From Ifrita kowaldi (lineage: Eukaryota > Chordata > Aves > Passeriformes > Cinclosomatidae): 64,000 nucleotides of DNA. Of this stretch, positions 35,801 to 48,683 are shown one piece after another. Numbering within the stretch: the stretch's first letter is position 1; every line of letters begins with the position of its first letter. The stretch covers positions 124,001 to 188,000 of the forward strand of contig VZRS01015025.1 in the NCBI GenBank assembly GCA_013398055.1. The letters run 5' to 3'. The position numbers and the translations under genes are program-made. Under the pieces are notes generated by a model, which worked only from the letters and a program-made list of their open reading frames with translations, was not told where the DNA came from and did not search any database.

Positions 35801-38800
35801 GACAAATGTCAGCAGTACCATACACTGATGCCATGAATAATTCATAACACAGAACAGTTGAGCTAAAAGCAGAGAAATAATCAAACCCGTTGATCTCCCC
35901 CCACCCGCCCCCAGCTCTCTATAGGCAGATAAAACCTTATTTTCTGAGCACTTCAAACCCAAATGGTTTCAAGAATTCCATTTCAGATAGAGGAAACTGC
36001 TGTATGGTCATGGCAACTTTGACTTTTAGAGCATCAGTTCCGGTCTGGTCAGTCAAGCACTGTCTGTCAGCTCATTTATCTGTCCATAGAACTACCTGGC
36101 ATTTTATTTGGCAGAGGCCAGGGTTTGCCTGGTCATCACTTCCTTCTAAAAGCAGTGTCTTCATAACAATGGAGCCCATGAGAGGAAATGTGGAGAGTCC
36201 CAGTGTATTTACTTTGGGCTCTAAGATTTTTCCATGTCAGCTGGAAACCTCCTGAAAGCCTGCTTTAGAACAATAACTGAGGATGGAGAAGCAACTGTCG
36301 CGTTCTGCTTGTATTTATCCATGATATATTCTCAAACAATTCCAGCTGGGTTACTCAGCTGTACTTTTTGACAGCCTGGCAGGGCAGATGGTACCCAAAA
36401 CCTGCCAGATCAGAAGTTAATGTTTCCCCACTGGCTATACGAAGCACTGCAATTGCCTGAGATGAGGGTTTGCTTTGATAATAATTTGATTAAATAAGCA
36501 GATGCCCAATGACTTCAGAAGGCATCAGCACATGCTTCTGCAGAGGAGTCAGCATGATCAGCTTCCCCAGGGGAGAAACAGAAATACCCCACAGGGAAGT
36601 GAGATACTGAGGAAGGCTGGGGGAGAATGGCATTGCTTGTCTGCAAGGATGTCTAGAAGAGACTTCAGGTTGAACAGTTCAATAAAATGCTTGTTTCTCT
36701 TGTGACAGGTATTTAAACTGGAGTTCAAAAAACGTCTGACTTGAAGAAGGCAGTACTGATGTAATTTTCCACTAATAACACCTCACTCTATCACACAAAC
36801 AAGGAAGGTCACCACCACTCCACAGCTGTCTCTAGACTGGAACAGGACAGATGTAGCATTTAGCTCACAGCCAAAGCACATTCAATCCATGGAAAGTTGT
36901 ACACTTTTTATTCAGCATCATCTTACTCTGCTGGTTATCTCCATCACTTATGTTCTCCACCACACAGGTTTTTAATATATGTGCAAGCATGTATATATTA
37001 CGTAGCTTTTAATTACTGCTTCGCACTCCTAAACACCACCTGTGTCTTTTCCTGCACAAAAATCCACATTAGGAGTCCCAACAGGGTTTTTAATCATGTT
37101 TCCTCCACACTGTACACTCCAATAGACTTCCTAATGATTTGATCATGTGCTATTTAATACACAAGGACCTGGCCTTGCTCCCTCTACAGAAAAGGTGTCT
37201 GTAAATGCAGTAATATTTTAAAATAATTTAATTTCTTTGTTTGGGTGTCCCACTGATACCTATTTGCAAACCCCATTTGCTGCAGAGATCTGTGTCATTT
37301 TCCCAACTGAGCACTTTTTTCTATAGAATTAAAATGATGGGTCTAAGTGAAAAAGACCGAACCATAACACACATCACAAAGGTAGAAAAACTATTTCTTT
37401 TTGAACAACCTCGGCAGATAATTTTTAAGACAGAAATCCCATGAGAAACATGAATTTTGGATCTGGGAAGACGAACTTCTTTGCCCAGTGCAGACAAACG
37501 GTGAGACAGGGCTGTTGGCAGCAGCAGACAGGACACGAGCCAGGAAGCCTTGCTTGCTTACACAAACATCACCACAGACCACATAAGAGCAGCCTTTCTA
37601 TGTTAAAAAGCAACATTCTTATGCATGCATGTGCAAACACAATGGAGCACTGAGAGACTGTCTGCTCAATGGGCATTGCCATACTCTTTATATACGCATG
37701 CATGGGCAAAGCTAATGAAATGCAGAGAACTTGGCTTGTTGTATGACCAGTAACAGTATATGCAAAGGAAACAGATTTTTAAGAGAATGTTAATTCAGTC
37801 CTCTGAGAACTTGTTCCTTCCTGGTACCAAAAAACATACCAGTTCAGTAAAAAATTTAAGCTTATGCTTAATTTTGTGTTTATGCTAACGTGCTGCCAGT
37901 CCAGTTACAACCAGAAACCAAAATTTCAGATGATACTTTGAGGTTTTCTTAATGATGATCTTTGTTTCTGTCAAATATGTTTCCACTGTCTCTTGCTGAG
38001 GTCAAATATAAGTATAAAAATGCTACAAAAGGTAGTTGGGTTTTGTTTTGTTGGTTTTTTGTTTTCCTAGTGAAGAAAATCAAATACTTTTTTTCTTGAA
38101 AAATTGCTGAACTTCAAGAGAGAAAGAGAAAAGATGTTGGTGAACTAAGAACAAGTGCAAGAAGTATGATTCAAAGAAGGAAATGCAGGATTAGACTACC
38201 TGAAGGCCATGAAATAATGCTTAGCAACCAGCTGAGAACTTGCATCCTCACAGATGTCAAAACAAACTAGCCCAGAACAGAAAATTAATTCCCCACATTT
38301 CAGCAAATAACATTTTTATCATTCCTAATTTTCAAACTCTGCATTCCCTTCCACTGCAGGTTTTTTAAAAAGGTATAACAGCAAACAGCAAAAAATATTA
38401 CCAAAAAATTGCCTTAAACCAAGAAAAAACCATAATTTAATATACACTGCATAACAAGAAGGATCTTGAGCAACTTGACCTTTTAGCACAGATCTAGCAT
38501 TCTGCTCAGCAGCAATTAACACTGGCCATGTGTCTGCAAGAAGGGAAGAGCTCTGGAGAGGACTGGTATATTTTGAGGACATCCTCATTGCTTCAGGGCT
38601 TGGGATTTAATACTGTGTGCCTCAGTTCTGACCACTGCAAGTTGCAAACCAACTTTCTTTAAAGAAAATGTTTTACTTGCAATGGGGGTTTCCAGAATGT
38701 CTTATGTGTAGTACTAAAGGGGGACAGGCCCCTTCAAAGTGGCAAACAGTCTGACAGTGGAGGCACCATCACCACTCCGCTCCCATTGATAATGTATTTA

Positions 38801-40252
38801 CATGTGTAGCTCACTTGAAAGCTGCTCACCTTTTACTCTGGAGTTGTTTCTTATCCAGACACGTTGTAACAAGTTCAGCACAAACAAGCAAAAAGGGATT
38901 GACTGGAGGTGGAACCCAAAACACTCAGAACCTACCAACTACCTTATGTTGCACCTCCTTGCAACTGTACTTCCAAATCAACATGAGGAGGAAACTAATT
39001 TGAGAGAGAACAGAAGTGAAACTGCATCAGCTCCTAATCTCTGGGTTTTGCTGTCTGTAAAGGCAGATGTGTATCGCTCCAAGAGCTTTGGATCAGAAAG
39101 TCTGAGCTTGAAACTCAATTACTTTAAATCCCACTATTCCAGGGTGATAATTCATAATGCATTTCATGTCAGGAAGTATATTGGTTGCTGCATAGCACTT
39201 AAAAAGAAATTTTTAGATCAGAAAAAGATGCAGTGAAGGGCTATTCATATAACTGTCTATTCTACTTAACCAAATGTGAGACTTGGGAAAACGAAGGGCA
39301 GTTAAGACCAAGTTGCTGTTGCCTTATGCTGCAGAATCTTCTCCTGCCCTGCTTTGCCTTGGTAGAACATTACCTGCTTGAACAAGGACAGACGCAGGCC
39401 AGCAATGTCTCAGAGATGCCTCTACCCTTTGTCCATCCCCATTCTCACTCAGTGCAGCAGCACCAAAGCAAATGCCTCACAAATACATAGTGTGAAAATT
39501 GGTCTACTCCGACTCAGCCTATCCCACCGCCATGACCTGGTGGGGCCGAAGGTTGTCATTCCAGCTCACTGACTCTGAGGGCAGGGTTTGGAAGCAGGAC
39601 TGCTAGAGTGACCATGAACAACTGGGTAGTTTTGTTAATGCAAACTTACAAAAGCTAACAGGAATCTCCAAGATAGGTCTTCTGTTCAGCCTGTAGAGCC
39701 ACAGTGGATGCTCTCAAACTACTGCAGCTCGTTAAGTGAGTTAGGATGTACCAGGAATAGGCCCCAAAGGAGAAACCCAGAAGAGCATTTATAACAGGGT
39801 TACTGAACATTATGAATGAACCGTCGGGGCCTTTCAGAGAGGTGGATGTATGATGTCTGCCTCTGGCTTGCATTATCCTTTTTTCAAGCTAATGAGAATG
39901 ACAGAGTTCCTCTAGGCAGAGTAATTCAGGACAACACTATACCTTTTAAGAAAATACACTTTCCCAAATGCTGCAAACATAGCTCAGACATCTGGACAGA
40001 TCTTGTACCTTCAAAGCCAGTAAACTGGAGTGGCCTCTTGAACTTTATTTAAGGGTGTTTTCCACTTGCAGGTGAGCTGGTCAGGTTTTTTCATCATATT
40101 AGATCAGCACAAGCTTTGGCAGCTCCTTTTGAAAAGCTTTTCTTGCTACTAGTTTTAAAACCTGTATCTTCTTTTGCTTGATGCAGTAAAATGTCTCATC
40201 TTCTCATCCTCACATAAAACTCCCCTGATACCAAAAAGGTTAATTCAATTTC
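32876..40252. other. Unannotated noncoding block
   Basis: No supported gene or TE in about 7.4 kb. A 17-base step duplication (TATCTGGGGTT twice) lies at 33302-33329. ATGCATG motifs recur at 37621-37630 and 37697-37704. Frames up to 144 codons (38802-39236, +) have no recognisable content and fall within chance expectation. Confidence 0.55.
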
Positions 40253-40348
40253 TACTGTAATTGTGAGCTTTTAGTAGAAAGATACTGTAACTGTGAACTT
40301 TTAGCAGAGAAGACACTCTGTCTGCAGACTTTTAGCAGAGAAGCAAGG
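40253..40348. repeat. Three-copy degenerate tandem repeat
   Basis: The phrase CTTTTAGYAGA recurs three times, at about 40268, 40298 and 40328. The first two copies share the longer context TACTGTAAYTGTGARCTTTTAG and the third is diverged at its left end. The unit is 30 to 32 bases. There is no coding continuity. Confidence 0.8.
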
Positions 40349-40915
40349 CATGCAAAAAGTGTTCTCCAAGGATGTTAGAAGATGAAGAGGAGACATCTGG
40401 CTCAGGAATGCAGCTACAGCCAAAACAAGGACTGAGTTTAGGAACTTGGGGAACACAGGCAGGGTTTTTCTGGTAATGAACAAAGCATAATATGCACGTA
40501 GTGACTGTATATTAGCAACATGCTTGTAGAAATCAGGGGGCATGTTAGGAGTGATCCCCCATGCCTTCCAGGCACCTAAATAAATGATGCCCTATTTAAC
40601 ACAGAAAAATTGGTGTTAAGGGGTCTTATTCCAGATTTTGGGGATTTGGTAACAGCATCAGGTAGCTGATTATTAAGCTATGCTCTGTACTTCATATTTC
40701 CAGAGTGAACCTGTTCTCAAATCTCTCCATCAATAGCAAGGGAGGGAGTAAGTTTGGTAATAAGAGGACTTTCTAGGCTGGCAGTAAATCAGATTTTAGA
40801 GACTTCAACAGCAAATAAAGAGATCTCCAACTTGTACAGTTATTTGAATTCATAAAACTCACTTGGATATCAAAACATCCCTCTCTGTTGGAGGGTTAAA
40901 TTCCCAAGCTCACTG

Positions 40916-41134
40916 TCATAGAATGTCGCAATCATAGAATGGTTTGGGTTGGAAGGGACCTCATCTAGTTCCAACTCTCCTGCCACAGGCAGGGATGCCA
41001 CCCACTAGAACAGGCTGCTCAGGGTCCCTTCAACCTGGCCTGGAACACTTCCAGGGATGGGGCACCCACAGTCTTCTCTAGGCAACCTGTTCCAGCACCT
41101 CACCACACTCTGAGTAAAAAGCATCTTCCTAATC
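40916..41134 (-). mobile_element. CR1 LINE 3' fragment
   Basis: The + strand begins with two copies of the reversed octamer tail (CATAGAATG.. ATCATAGAATGG). Next come GGTTGGAAGGGACCTC, CCACTAGAACAGGCTGCTCAG, CTGGAACACTTCCAGGGATGG and AACCTGTTCCAGCACCTCACC, which is the reverse complement of the CR1 3' end. It stops at ATCTTCCTAAT, at the RLDIRK-coding block. The tail and body are well preserved, so this may be one of the younger copies in the window. Confidence 0.95.
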
Positions 41135-43169
41135 AGTGGTATCTAGGAGCAAGGGGCTGGCTGGTTGGTTTTTCATGCCAGGAAAGAAGCAAATTCAAGC
41201 ACATACATTTAGGCATTTTCAGTTTTTTATGAGTAAGCTCTGAGTTAAAGGCATATTTGTGATGCAGGCAGAATCACGTAATAGTTGTCAAAACTAAATT
41301 CTTTCCGGCAGGGCGTTCTTAATGTAGCATGACAACCACGTTGACCAACTGGTAAGATTCAGGTGAAAGTCTTGAGTTTTCAAATCAAAAAGACCTTTTC
41401 TTAATAACCGTGTGGAGTTGTAACATTTTCTACAAAGCCCATTCTGACATAATCAGAATTCGTGTTTTTAAAGTTTCAAGATCTCCCTTGCTCTTTGGGA
41501 GTCTGCTTATTTGTCTCCTGTGATAGGCATGCAAAACCTTTCAGCAGTGCTAATCTGATTAGAAACAGAAGAGATGCCAAACCACAGTGGATGTTCCATA
41601 CTAAACAATTTCAAAATCACTTTCAGTTTGCTCTCACAAGAGACTCTGTAACAACAAAAAGAAAACCTGAAGGCTAAAATCAGAATTGATCCCCACAAAA
41701 GGCTACTTCCTTTAGAGATGCATGGTAGAAATTCTAGAGACTTTTTTTTAAAACATAGCAAGGCTGATAGTTTTGGATCAGTGAGAGGAGCTTATTATCT
41801 TGCTACTGCTTACCCTATGTATCATTAGGTGCTGTGCTTGCCTATGAAATATTTGGACATACAGTGGACGATCTGTGGGAGTCCATCCAGAAGAAGTCAC
41901 TTTTCTTGTCTGCTTTTACTGGATGATTTTGGAGAAGGCTTATCACATCACTGGTTTGGGCCCTTAGATCATTTACTGTGTTACACTAAAACAAGCTGCT
42001 GAGCCTCATTTTCCATCATTATGCATTCATGTCATTAAAAACGTGTTTAAGTGTTCCAGATGTGTTGCAGAGCAACAGAGCTTCAAGGTTTCTGCTTTTG
42101 CCTACCAGAACCAGATGTTCCACCACAGCTCTTCCCAGCAGTGTTGATGGCAGCAGTTTTCCTGGAGGTACTTCACTAGTTCTCAGCCTCATTTCAGATC
42201 ACACACACACAAACTTCTTTCTCTTGCTCTTTGGCTGCAGAGATTTTTTTCCGTCTCTTCCAATATTTCTCTCTGCAATATCTTAATTTGGCAACATATT
42301 AAGGGAGATGTCTTAACAAGTCAGCATGAAGGGGCAGAACTAATTAAACTAACTTATGCAATAAGAGGTATTAAAAATTCAAAGGTTGCTTTATTACATG
42401 TTTCAGTAGAAGTCAGTTCCAAATTCTACCAGCAAATGGCTGAAGTTTTCAAATGCATGCCCAGCTGAGTAGTAAGAATCATTATGACCTACCTAGTAAG
42501 GATTTATGCTGCACTGACTGGAATGTAACAAATCCCAAACACATGGAGGCCATATACTTGGAGGGGAGCGATGTGAATCCTTCCAGGTTCATATAAGCCA
42601 GAGATGAATGCAAGTGCTAGTGTGCACATATGAACAAATTTGTCCCACTTTCCCCATTCTGCCATTGGCAACAATGCCTAGATTATCCAAAACCACAACA
42701 AATTACAAAGCAGAAGAATTATGACTCTCTAAGAATCTCTGTGCTGGAAGTAGTACTGCAAATCACGTTGCTATAATTAAGAAAGTAGCTAGAAAAAGTT
42801 AGATTTTCTTTCTCTATTTTTTTTCTCTAAGAGAGAAGTTTGCTTATTTAATATTATTATTAGCCCTGTTGATTATTCATTTATTGGGCCCTATTTATTT
42901 TTAGCTAGGCAAAAGATCACCAGACCAGGAGAAAGGCTCCATAAATAAGAAGAATGGGAGAGAAAAGAGGCCTTTTAGATGTGAAGCATCTGCTGTTCCC
43001 AGGGAGGTTTGTGGGTTTGGGATTGGGTTCATGGATGGGCTCCAAAAGCACTGTGAGTTAGGTTGCAGGATAAACATACATATCCAAATCAGATGCAGTC
43101 TTGCTTCCCCCTCATCATTCAAACCCAAACATTGTGTTATGATTTAAAGTCCCCGCAAAACATTTCTAC
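41135..43169. other. Unannotated noncoding block
   Basis: No supported gene or TE. A minus-strand frame near 42110-42190 is open into a weak GTAGGC donor but has no pyrimidine-rich acceptor, so I did not call it. A short (CA)n run lies near 42202. Confidence 0.55.
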
Positions 43170-43194
43170 TTCCCTTGGTATTATACCAAGGGAA
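43170..43194. repeat. Perfect 25-base palindrome
   Basis: Twelve-base arms (TTCCCTTGGTAT and ATACCAAGGGAA) are separated by one T. Either strand can form a tight hairpin or the duplex a small cruciform. This is the longest perfect palindrome I noticed, and it lies about 35 bases from an A/C-only tract. Confidence 0.9.
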
Positions 43195-43229
43195 CATCAT
43201 GTCTTCTGGTATCTTCACAACAATCACCG

Positions 43230-43292
43230 CAAACAAACCCAAACAAAACAACACCACCACAACCACCACAAACCCAAACCCAAACCAACAAA
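43230..43292. repeat. 63-base A/C-only low-complexity tract
   Basis: No G or T occurs between 43230 and 43292. Phrases such as ACCACC and AAACCC repeat, including AAACCCAAACCCAAACC at the right end. The complement is G/T-only and contains GGTTTGGGTTTGGGTTT. The frame across it is compositionally extreme (Lys-Pro, His-Asn) and not a gene. Confidence 0.9.
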
Positions 43293-46200
43293 TCTAACAG
43301 CTTATGAGTAAGCCACAATTTTTTCTTAAATGTTGTGTTTGCAAGGGGGGACTGAAATTACTGCTTCACAGGTGTCCTGTAACACAGGCTCGTTTGGGCA
43401 CCTTTAGCCTGTCTTCCACAGTTTGCCTAAAAACCCAGATCTCCCATTTGCCTAAAGCCTACTAATTATTAACTGCTAAAGAAGGCTGTTTTTTTAAAGA
43501 TGTGTATCTGATCTATACTAACATGACCTTTTGCTGGAGTTACCATTCCAGCCGAAACATCCAGCAGAGCATCCCTGTGTGGATGCAACCCAGAAGCTGC
43601 AGAACCGCTGCATTTGGCAACCCTTCTGAAAGTCACCCTGTAACTGTATAATAGTTACGTTGGGTAATTGCATTTGTATTAGGAGATTTCCTGGCCTGGC
43701 TCCACTAGCCAGAGATGACACCTTTTCCTATCCCTGGATGATATTGCTGTGTCAACAGAAGTCTGCAACGTAGATCCCTTCCTAGAGAGGGAATTGTGAT
43801 TCTGTAGGAGAGGCCCAGACACTCCAGTGCAGACCATTCTCTTTCCTTACACCAGTGCAGAAACAGTGCAAGCCCACTAATGTCTTTGGATGTGATCCAG
43901 ATTTATACCTACGCAAAAGCAGAAGACACTTAGCTCTAAATCCAATGCTGCTGCAGTGTTTGGTACTTGTGATACAGAATTCTGAACTACTTTCCACTAA
44001 GGCTGAGTGGTTTGCAGCTGGAACTATGTTACATCCTCATCTGAAGACATGGTGGGTTTTTTTGCTTAAATTATCCCAGTGTTTACGATTTTTGCTTTAT
44101 GCTAATGAAGACAAATAGTTTTGCAGTTGCCATACGATTTACAAAAAATGAATTAAAGATTACAAGCAAAATTTGAATCAACATTTGTTTTCACTGTCAT
44201 GATTTATACCAGCTGCAGACCTGACCTCAAAAACCGACACTGTGTAAGTCAAACTGCACAACACAATGCCATTTCTCACAGTCCCAAACTCCCTTCTAGC
44301 AGCACTTTATTTCTCTTACTCTCTTGGGAGACTCATCACTGACAAAGTTTGGGGTAGATATTAGTTCCTTCTGGCTCTGTGGGCTTCCTACTACTTCTGC
44401 CTCATACACACAGTGCTAGTAGGAAAACCGGGCCCTTAAATTCGTTGGCACTGACAAAACCACTGAGCCACATGTCCCTCACACTTTCCAGACTTGCGTA
44501 GTTGTTCCCAATTTTTTCAGTTGTCACTGCATGGAGAGGTGTTTAAATTGTTCTCTCCTTTCCTGGATGACAGCCAGCATAATACACAATTTCAGGCAGG
44601 GTCGATGCTCTGCTTAAGAGCATGAAAGCATTTCATGAAGAGAAAATAAAAAACAGAAGGAAATGGCTTATTGCTAACAGCTCAATTCCTTCTGCTTTTT
44701 AGCAAATGACATCAATAGCTAAATCCAGGAGTCAGAAGTCAGAAAGCAAAGCCAAAGAAAACCTGTGAGATTTGCCTTCTGGCATGCACACACACTTCAT
44801 TCAGCTGCCCAGTATGCAGGGCACAGCACCAGAACTAATAGCACCATGACCTGAAAAGAGCAGAGAAAGATCCACAGGATGAAAGAGAGGGTGTAAGGAT
44901 AGAAGGGTGAGAGTGGGTGATTAAGGATATAGAGATACACTTTCCACAGTCTGAGCAATTTGCTTTAGCATATGACTGCATTGCCATTGACTTACCCGTG
45001 CCTGAGTTGCAGCAGGGCTTATTTGTTTTTCTCCCTGTTCTGATTTAGTTGGAGCACCACATAAAAGACAATGGGATTTGTGAAAATCTCCGATGGAAAT
45101 CTACCAATTCAGGTGTGTACAGTCACTCATTAAGGCCATGCAAATTGTAAAGCTGGGAAAAAGCCTTTAGAAGATGATTTCCTGGAAGACTGTGGGTTTA
45201 CTTCCTCTACCTGAGGATGACTTGGCTCACTCACCACTTGCAAGCTGGAAAAACTACTGTTTCTACTATGCAGCTCTAAGTTGCCAACAGCTAGGTCTCC
45301 AACCAGCACTTTTTACTCAAAACACACTTGTCATGTCCACATCTCCTCTCCCAGACACAAAACAATTGGGTATTTCTCTCAAAAATCTCAAAGGCCATTA
45401 ATGGCATCACCAAGCACGTCTAGAATTTGTGGCAAGAATTAGAAAATTGAGGTAGGAGAGAATCAGAGCTCTGGAACAATAGGGCAGGAAAATGACAACT
45501 CTCAAAATTGAATTTCATAAATTAATCAGCATTCATTTAATTATTGGGAGAAGAGGGGTAAGACACAGTCACCCAAGAGATCCCTTGCAGTCCTGTATTT
45601 TGGAAGTGATAGTTTTGTGGTGATTTTAGCTGATTATTTCAGAACTAAGTTGCATATATAGTTGAAATATATTAATGATGTCCACTCCTTCATAAGAGGC
45701 ATGTTTTCCCAGTACATCTTGCTCTAGCGTGAGACAGGCAGGGACACTGGCTTCACTCCTAAATGACTTTTAAGGGATAGAAGAAGGGAACTTTTCCTCT
45801 ATGTAGGACTCCTGCCAGCAGTTCTGAAAGCTGGAGCAGTTGTCCTTATGCCTAGCAATACACATATGCAACACCACGTCATTTCACTGTAAGGACCATA
45901 TGGTGTGTCTAGCATGAGCTTGAACCACTGCCATTTCATTCTAGCCTAGCTGTTCTGTAATAACAGAAGAATCTGATTTTCAACCCATCCATTTTGTCAG
46001 TAGTGTCGTCTTAAACCTATACAACTCATCACCCAGCTAGAGGCACAGATGCAGCCAACAAAATTTAACTTCGCTCTGCAGCAGCACAGGAAAAAAAATG
46101 ATCTGCCAGCACTAATCACTGAATGCTTTAGGTTAAAATGTTTCCAAAAAAAGGATACTAGTACGCTCTGTGTAATTAATGTTTAGCCATAAGGTGAAAT

Positions 46201-47800
46201 GGTTTACTTGACTCTTCTGATCACCCTCAGAGACCGAGGATTAAGCATTTTACTGTGTCTGCATGAAACTCACTGGGAGCAAGAGGTTTCCAGCTCTCGT
46301 GCATCAGATAGGGGCAAGCAAACAAAACTGGTGCAAGTATTCACCCAAGAAAATCGCAAGACGATGACTACACTAGATAAAACTGAGACAGGCTGTAAAC
46401 TTAATCACATTTGTTTATTATTGTAATTAATAAATAAATAAATTACTCTTTCAAAGGGGATTTATAAAAGAGCAAAATCCAGTCAAATACATACTCTTTC
46501 TGCTTACGGTTTTAAATCTTTTGTGATGTCAGCTTGCCAGGCAATTTAACATAACAGAGCAGCCTTGATGCTATCCCTGTGCAGGGCAAGGAGTTGAATC
46601 AATCAGGACCACTAATCACATGAGAAAAAACAGCACAACACCGTAGAAAGAAACAGCTGGCAATAATAAATTTAAATCGTTCTTCACAGAGAGAAGAATG
46701 GAAACATGTTGTGATAGACCAACATCTTCCTGAATGCACACAGTGCTTGGCTTTGAGCAGGGCATTTGAGGATCTCAAAGGAACAGCACGGTTCGACAAG
46801 TGCTTGCTAATGAATGCAAGAGTTGTAAAAGGAAAACTAAATATAAATATAAAAATGCAACTTCAAATTAGCTGGTTCTACAGCTTGTACTGAAGCAGCA
46901 TCTTCCCAGCCACACTGGAAAACAAAAAAGAAAAAAAACCCCAACAAATTAGTTGATGCTGCCATCCTTACTTTATTGTGCATTTTTATCATGCAAAGCA
47001 GATAGGAAACTGGATATTGCTCTCTTTCTGTGGGACCTGTGTCAGTTAGAAAGCATACTATAGCCAGAATCTGACAATTAATTTAGAAATTGTTTTTGAC
47101 CACACTGATTGCAATTACAGAGTGAAGAGCCAGAATATGATGGCTAGAAAAAATGCCCTATCATAGGGCCCAAAGAATTCAATGTGCTTCATTTATCAAA
47201 AAACATAATCATGAATGATCCAATTACAGCACACACACCCCTCATTGTAAGAAATAGCTGGTCTCCGAGGGCTGTCTCAGCAGAAAAAAGCATTGAAAGA
47301 ATCAATAGCAAAAAGTTAAAGCAAAAAATAACACCAATTTAGAAATAAAATAAGTAACGTTTTAACTGTAACCCATTGCTGCAACTGATTATGAACTGAA
47401 GCAGTAAACTTCTCTTTTTTAGGTTTAAATGACACAGTATTTCCATAAAAAACAAGCCACCTCTTGTCTAGCAGGAGTTCTGTGAAATGGACTACAGAGA
47501 ACAGGCAAGGTGGGAGATCGGGCACAGGCACCTTTCTGTGCTTTTTGGGGCCAACCACACTATGCAATCAGTCATTTCTCAATACTCTTACCACATCACC
47601 ACACCCCTCACTCTAAATTTATTGCCAAGTTTCCTATGAAAATAAAACTTGGCTTTGTGCTCTACATAAACATGGGTCTGTCCACTGCCTCTTAGTAATT
47701 CTGGAACCCAGTGGCAAAGTTTAATGAAATTCAGCAAAAGGTAGGGGGTTGCTAAGTATTAAATGCTTAAATAATTTGTGAAAAGAGACAAAAGAGAGAG
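43293..47800. other. Unannotated noncoding block
   Basis: No supported gene or TE. A minus-strand segment at 44996-45039 has a consensus GTAAGT donor and an open frame of 14 codons, but its acceptor is weak and its phase does not join the other minus-strand candidates directly. An (AAAT)n run lies at about 46429-46443. Confidence 0.5.
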
Positions 47801-48439
47801 GATCACAGAATCACACAGACAATCAGTTAGGCTGGAAAAGGCCTCTGAGATCATTTAATCCAATCTATGAGCGAACACCACCATGTCAAACAGATCATGG
47901 CACTTTGTGCCATGGTCAGTCTTTCCTTAAATACCTCCAGGGATGGTGACTCCACCACCTTCCTGTGCATGGGAATGACAGTGCATTCCAATGTCTATTC
48001 ACCCTTTCTGTGAAGAAATTCTTCCTAATGTCCAACCTAAACCTTCCCTGGCATGGCTTAAGTCTATGATAAGGCCAACAACAACAACAGCTTTGTGGTC
48101 CTTCTCTGGACTTCCTCCAGCACCTCAATGTCTTTCTTGTAGTGAGGAATTCGAAACTGGACTCAAAGTGTGTACTCAAAGTGTGGCCTCACCAGTGCCA
48201 GATGTAGCTCCACATGGGATGTGGCCAAAGTGTAGGACCTAGCAACTGGCCCTGTTGGACCTTATACTGTTGGTCTCAGCCCATTGATCCGGCCTGTCCA
48301 GGTCCCTCTGCAGGGCCTTCCTACCCTCCACCAGATCAATATTCCTGCCCAGCTTGGTGTTGTCTGCGAATTTACTAAGGGCAGACTCAGTCCCCTCATC
48401 CAGATCATCAATAAAGATATTAAACAGCCCAGCCAGTCC
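47801..48439 (-). mobile_element. CR1 LINE with decayed reverse-transcriptase block
   Basis: Read on the minus strand, the element starts inside the ORF2 reverse transcriptase. It reads FNIFIDDLDEGTESALSKF, then ADNTKLG where the family has a Y/F-ADD catalytic box, then a DLVEGRKALQRDLDRPDQWAE block. A stop and frameshifts follow, and the sequence resumes with RFRLDIRKNFFTERVNRHW, the ORF2 C-terminal signature. It ends with a degenerate octamer tail (GTGATTCTGTGATC). The second aspartate of the catalytic box is asparagine, so it could not polymerise even if intact. A 12-base segment is duplicated in tandem at 48161-48185. It is the only CR1 here retaining RT sequence. Confidence 0.95.
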
Positions 48440-48489
48440 TTAACACAGCAGATCTCTTCTTAACCCATGGATCTCTTATTTCCCCACAG
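48440..48489. other. CR1 to exon-like junction
   Basis: Fifty bases of non-CR1 sequence end in a pyrimidine-rich acceptor-like stretch (CTTATTTCCCCACAG at 48475-48489). Confidence 0.5.
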
Positions 48490-48603
48490 AGGAACAGGCC
48501 ACAGAATTAGACATCAGAGAACCCACACGGGAGGACGTGAAACATGCATACACACACTTTGGGAACAAGGCTTCAGTAGCTTTGCTGTTCATGAAATTGT
48601 TTA
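48490..48603 (+). other. Exon-like open segment (+ chain, segment 1)
   Basis: A strong acceptor (TTATTTCCCCACAG) precedes 48490 and a fair donor (TTTAA/GTGAGAAT) follows 48603. With two leading bases the frame reads EQATELDIREPTREDVKHAY and then THFGNKASVALLFMKLF plus two bases. The residue mix is very protein-like, but I do not recognise the family. The trailing phase fits the segment at 55244-55351 (AA + A). Without splicing the frame ends at TGA 48606-48608. It lies 50 bases beyond the 5' end of a CR1 copy and 80 bases from an exon-like segment on the other strand, and both cannot easily be real. Confidence 0.25.
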
Positions 48604-48683
48604 AGTGAGAATATTACAAAAGCAATTTTGTGCTATGGCTACAGATGGCATACAGGCCACGTTTATGTCAGAAGGTAAGTTAC

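Noticed and set aside
38802..39236. 144-codon + strand frame
   Set aside because: It is within chance expectation, has no domain, no flanking splice or promoter signals, and an overlapping frame in another phase.
42110..42190. Minus-strand open stretch ending at a GTAGGC donor
   Set aside because: The peptide looks protein-like, but the donor is weak and no pyrimidine-rich acceptor exists within the open region.
43274..43290. AAACCCAAACCCAAACC as an interstitial telomere repeat
   Set aside because: The unit is not the vertebrate TTAGGG/CCCTAA repeat and the run is under three copies inside generic A/C low-complexity DNA.
44996..45039. Minus-strand 44-base segment with a consensus GTAAGT donor
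   Set aside because: It is open in frame but begins in a phase that does not follow the 48684-48767 segment, and its acceptor is weak.
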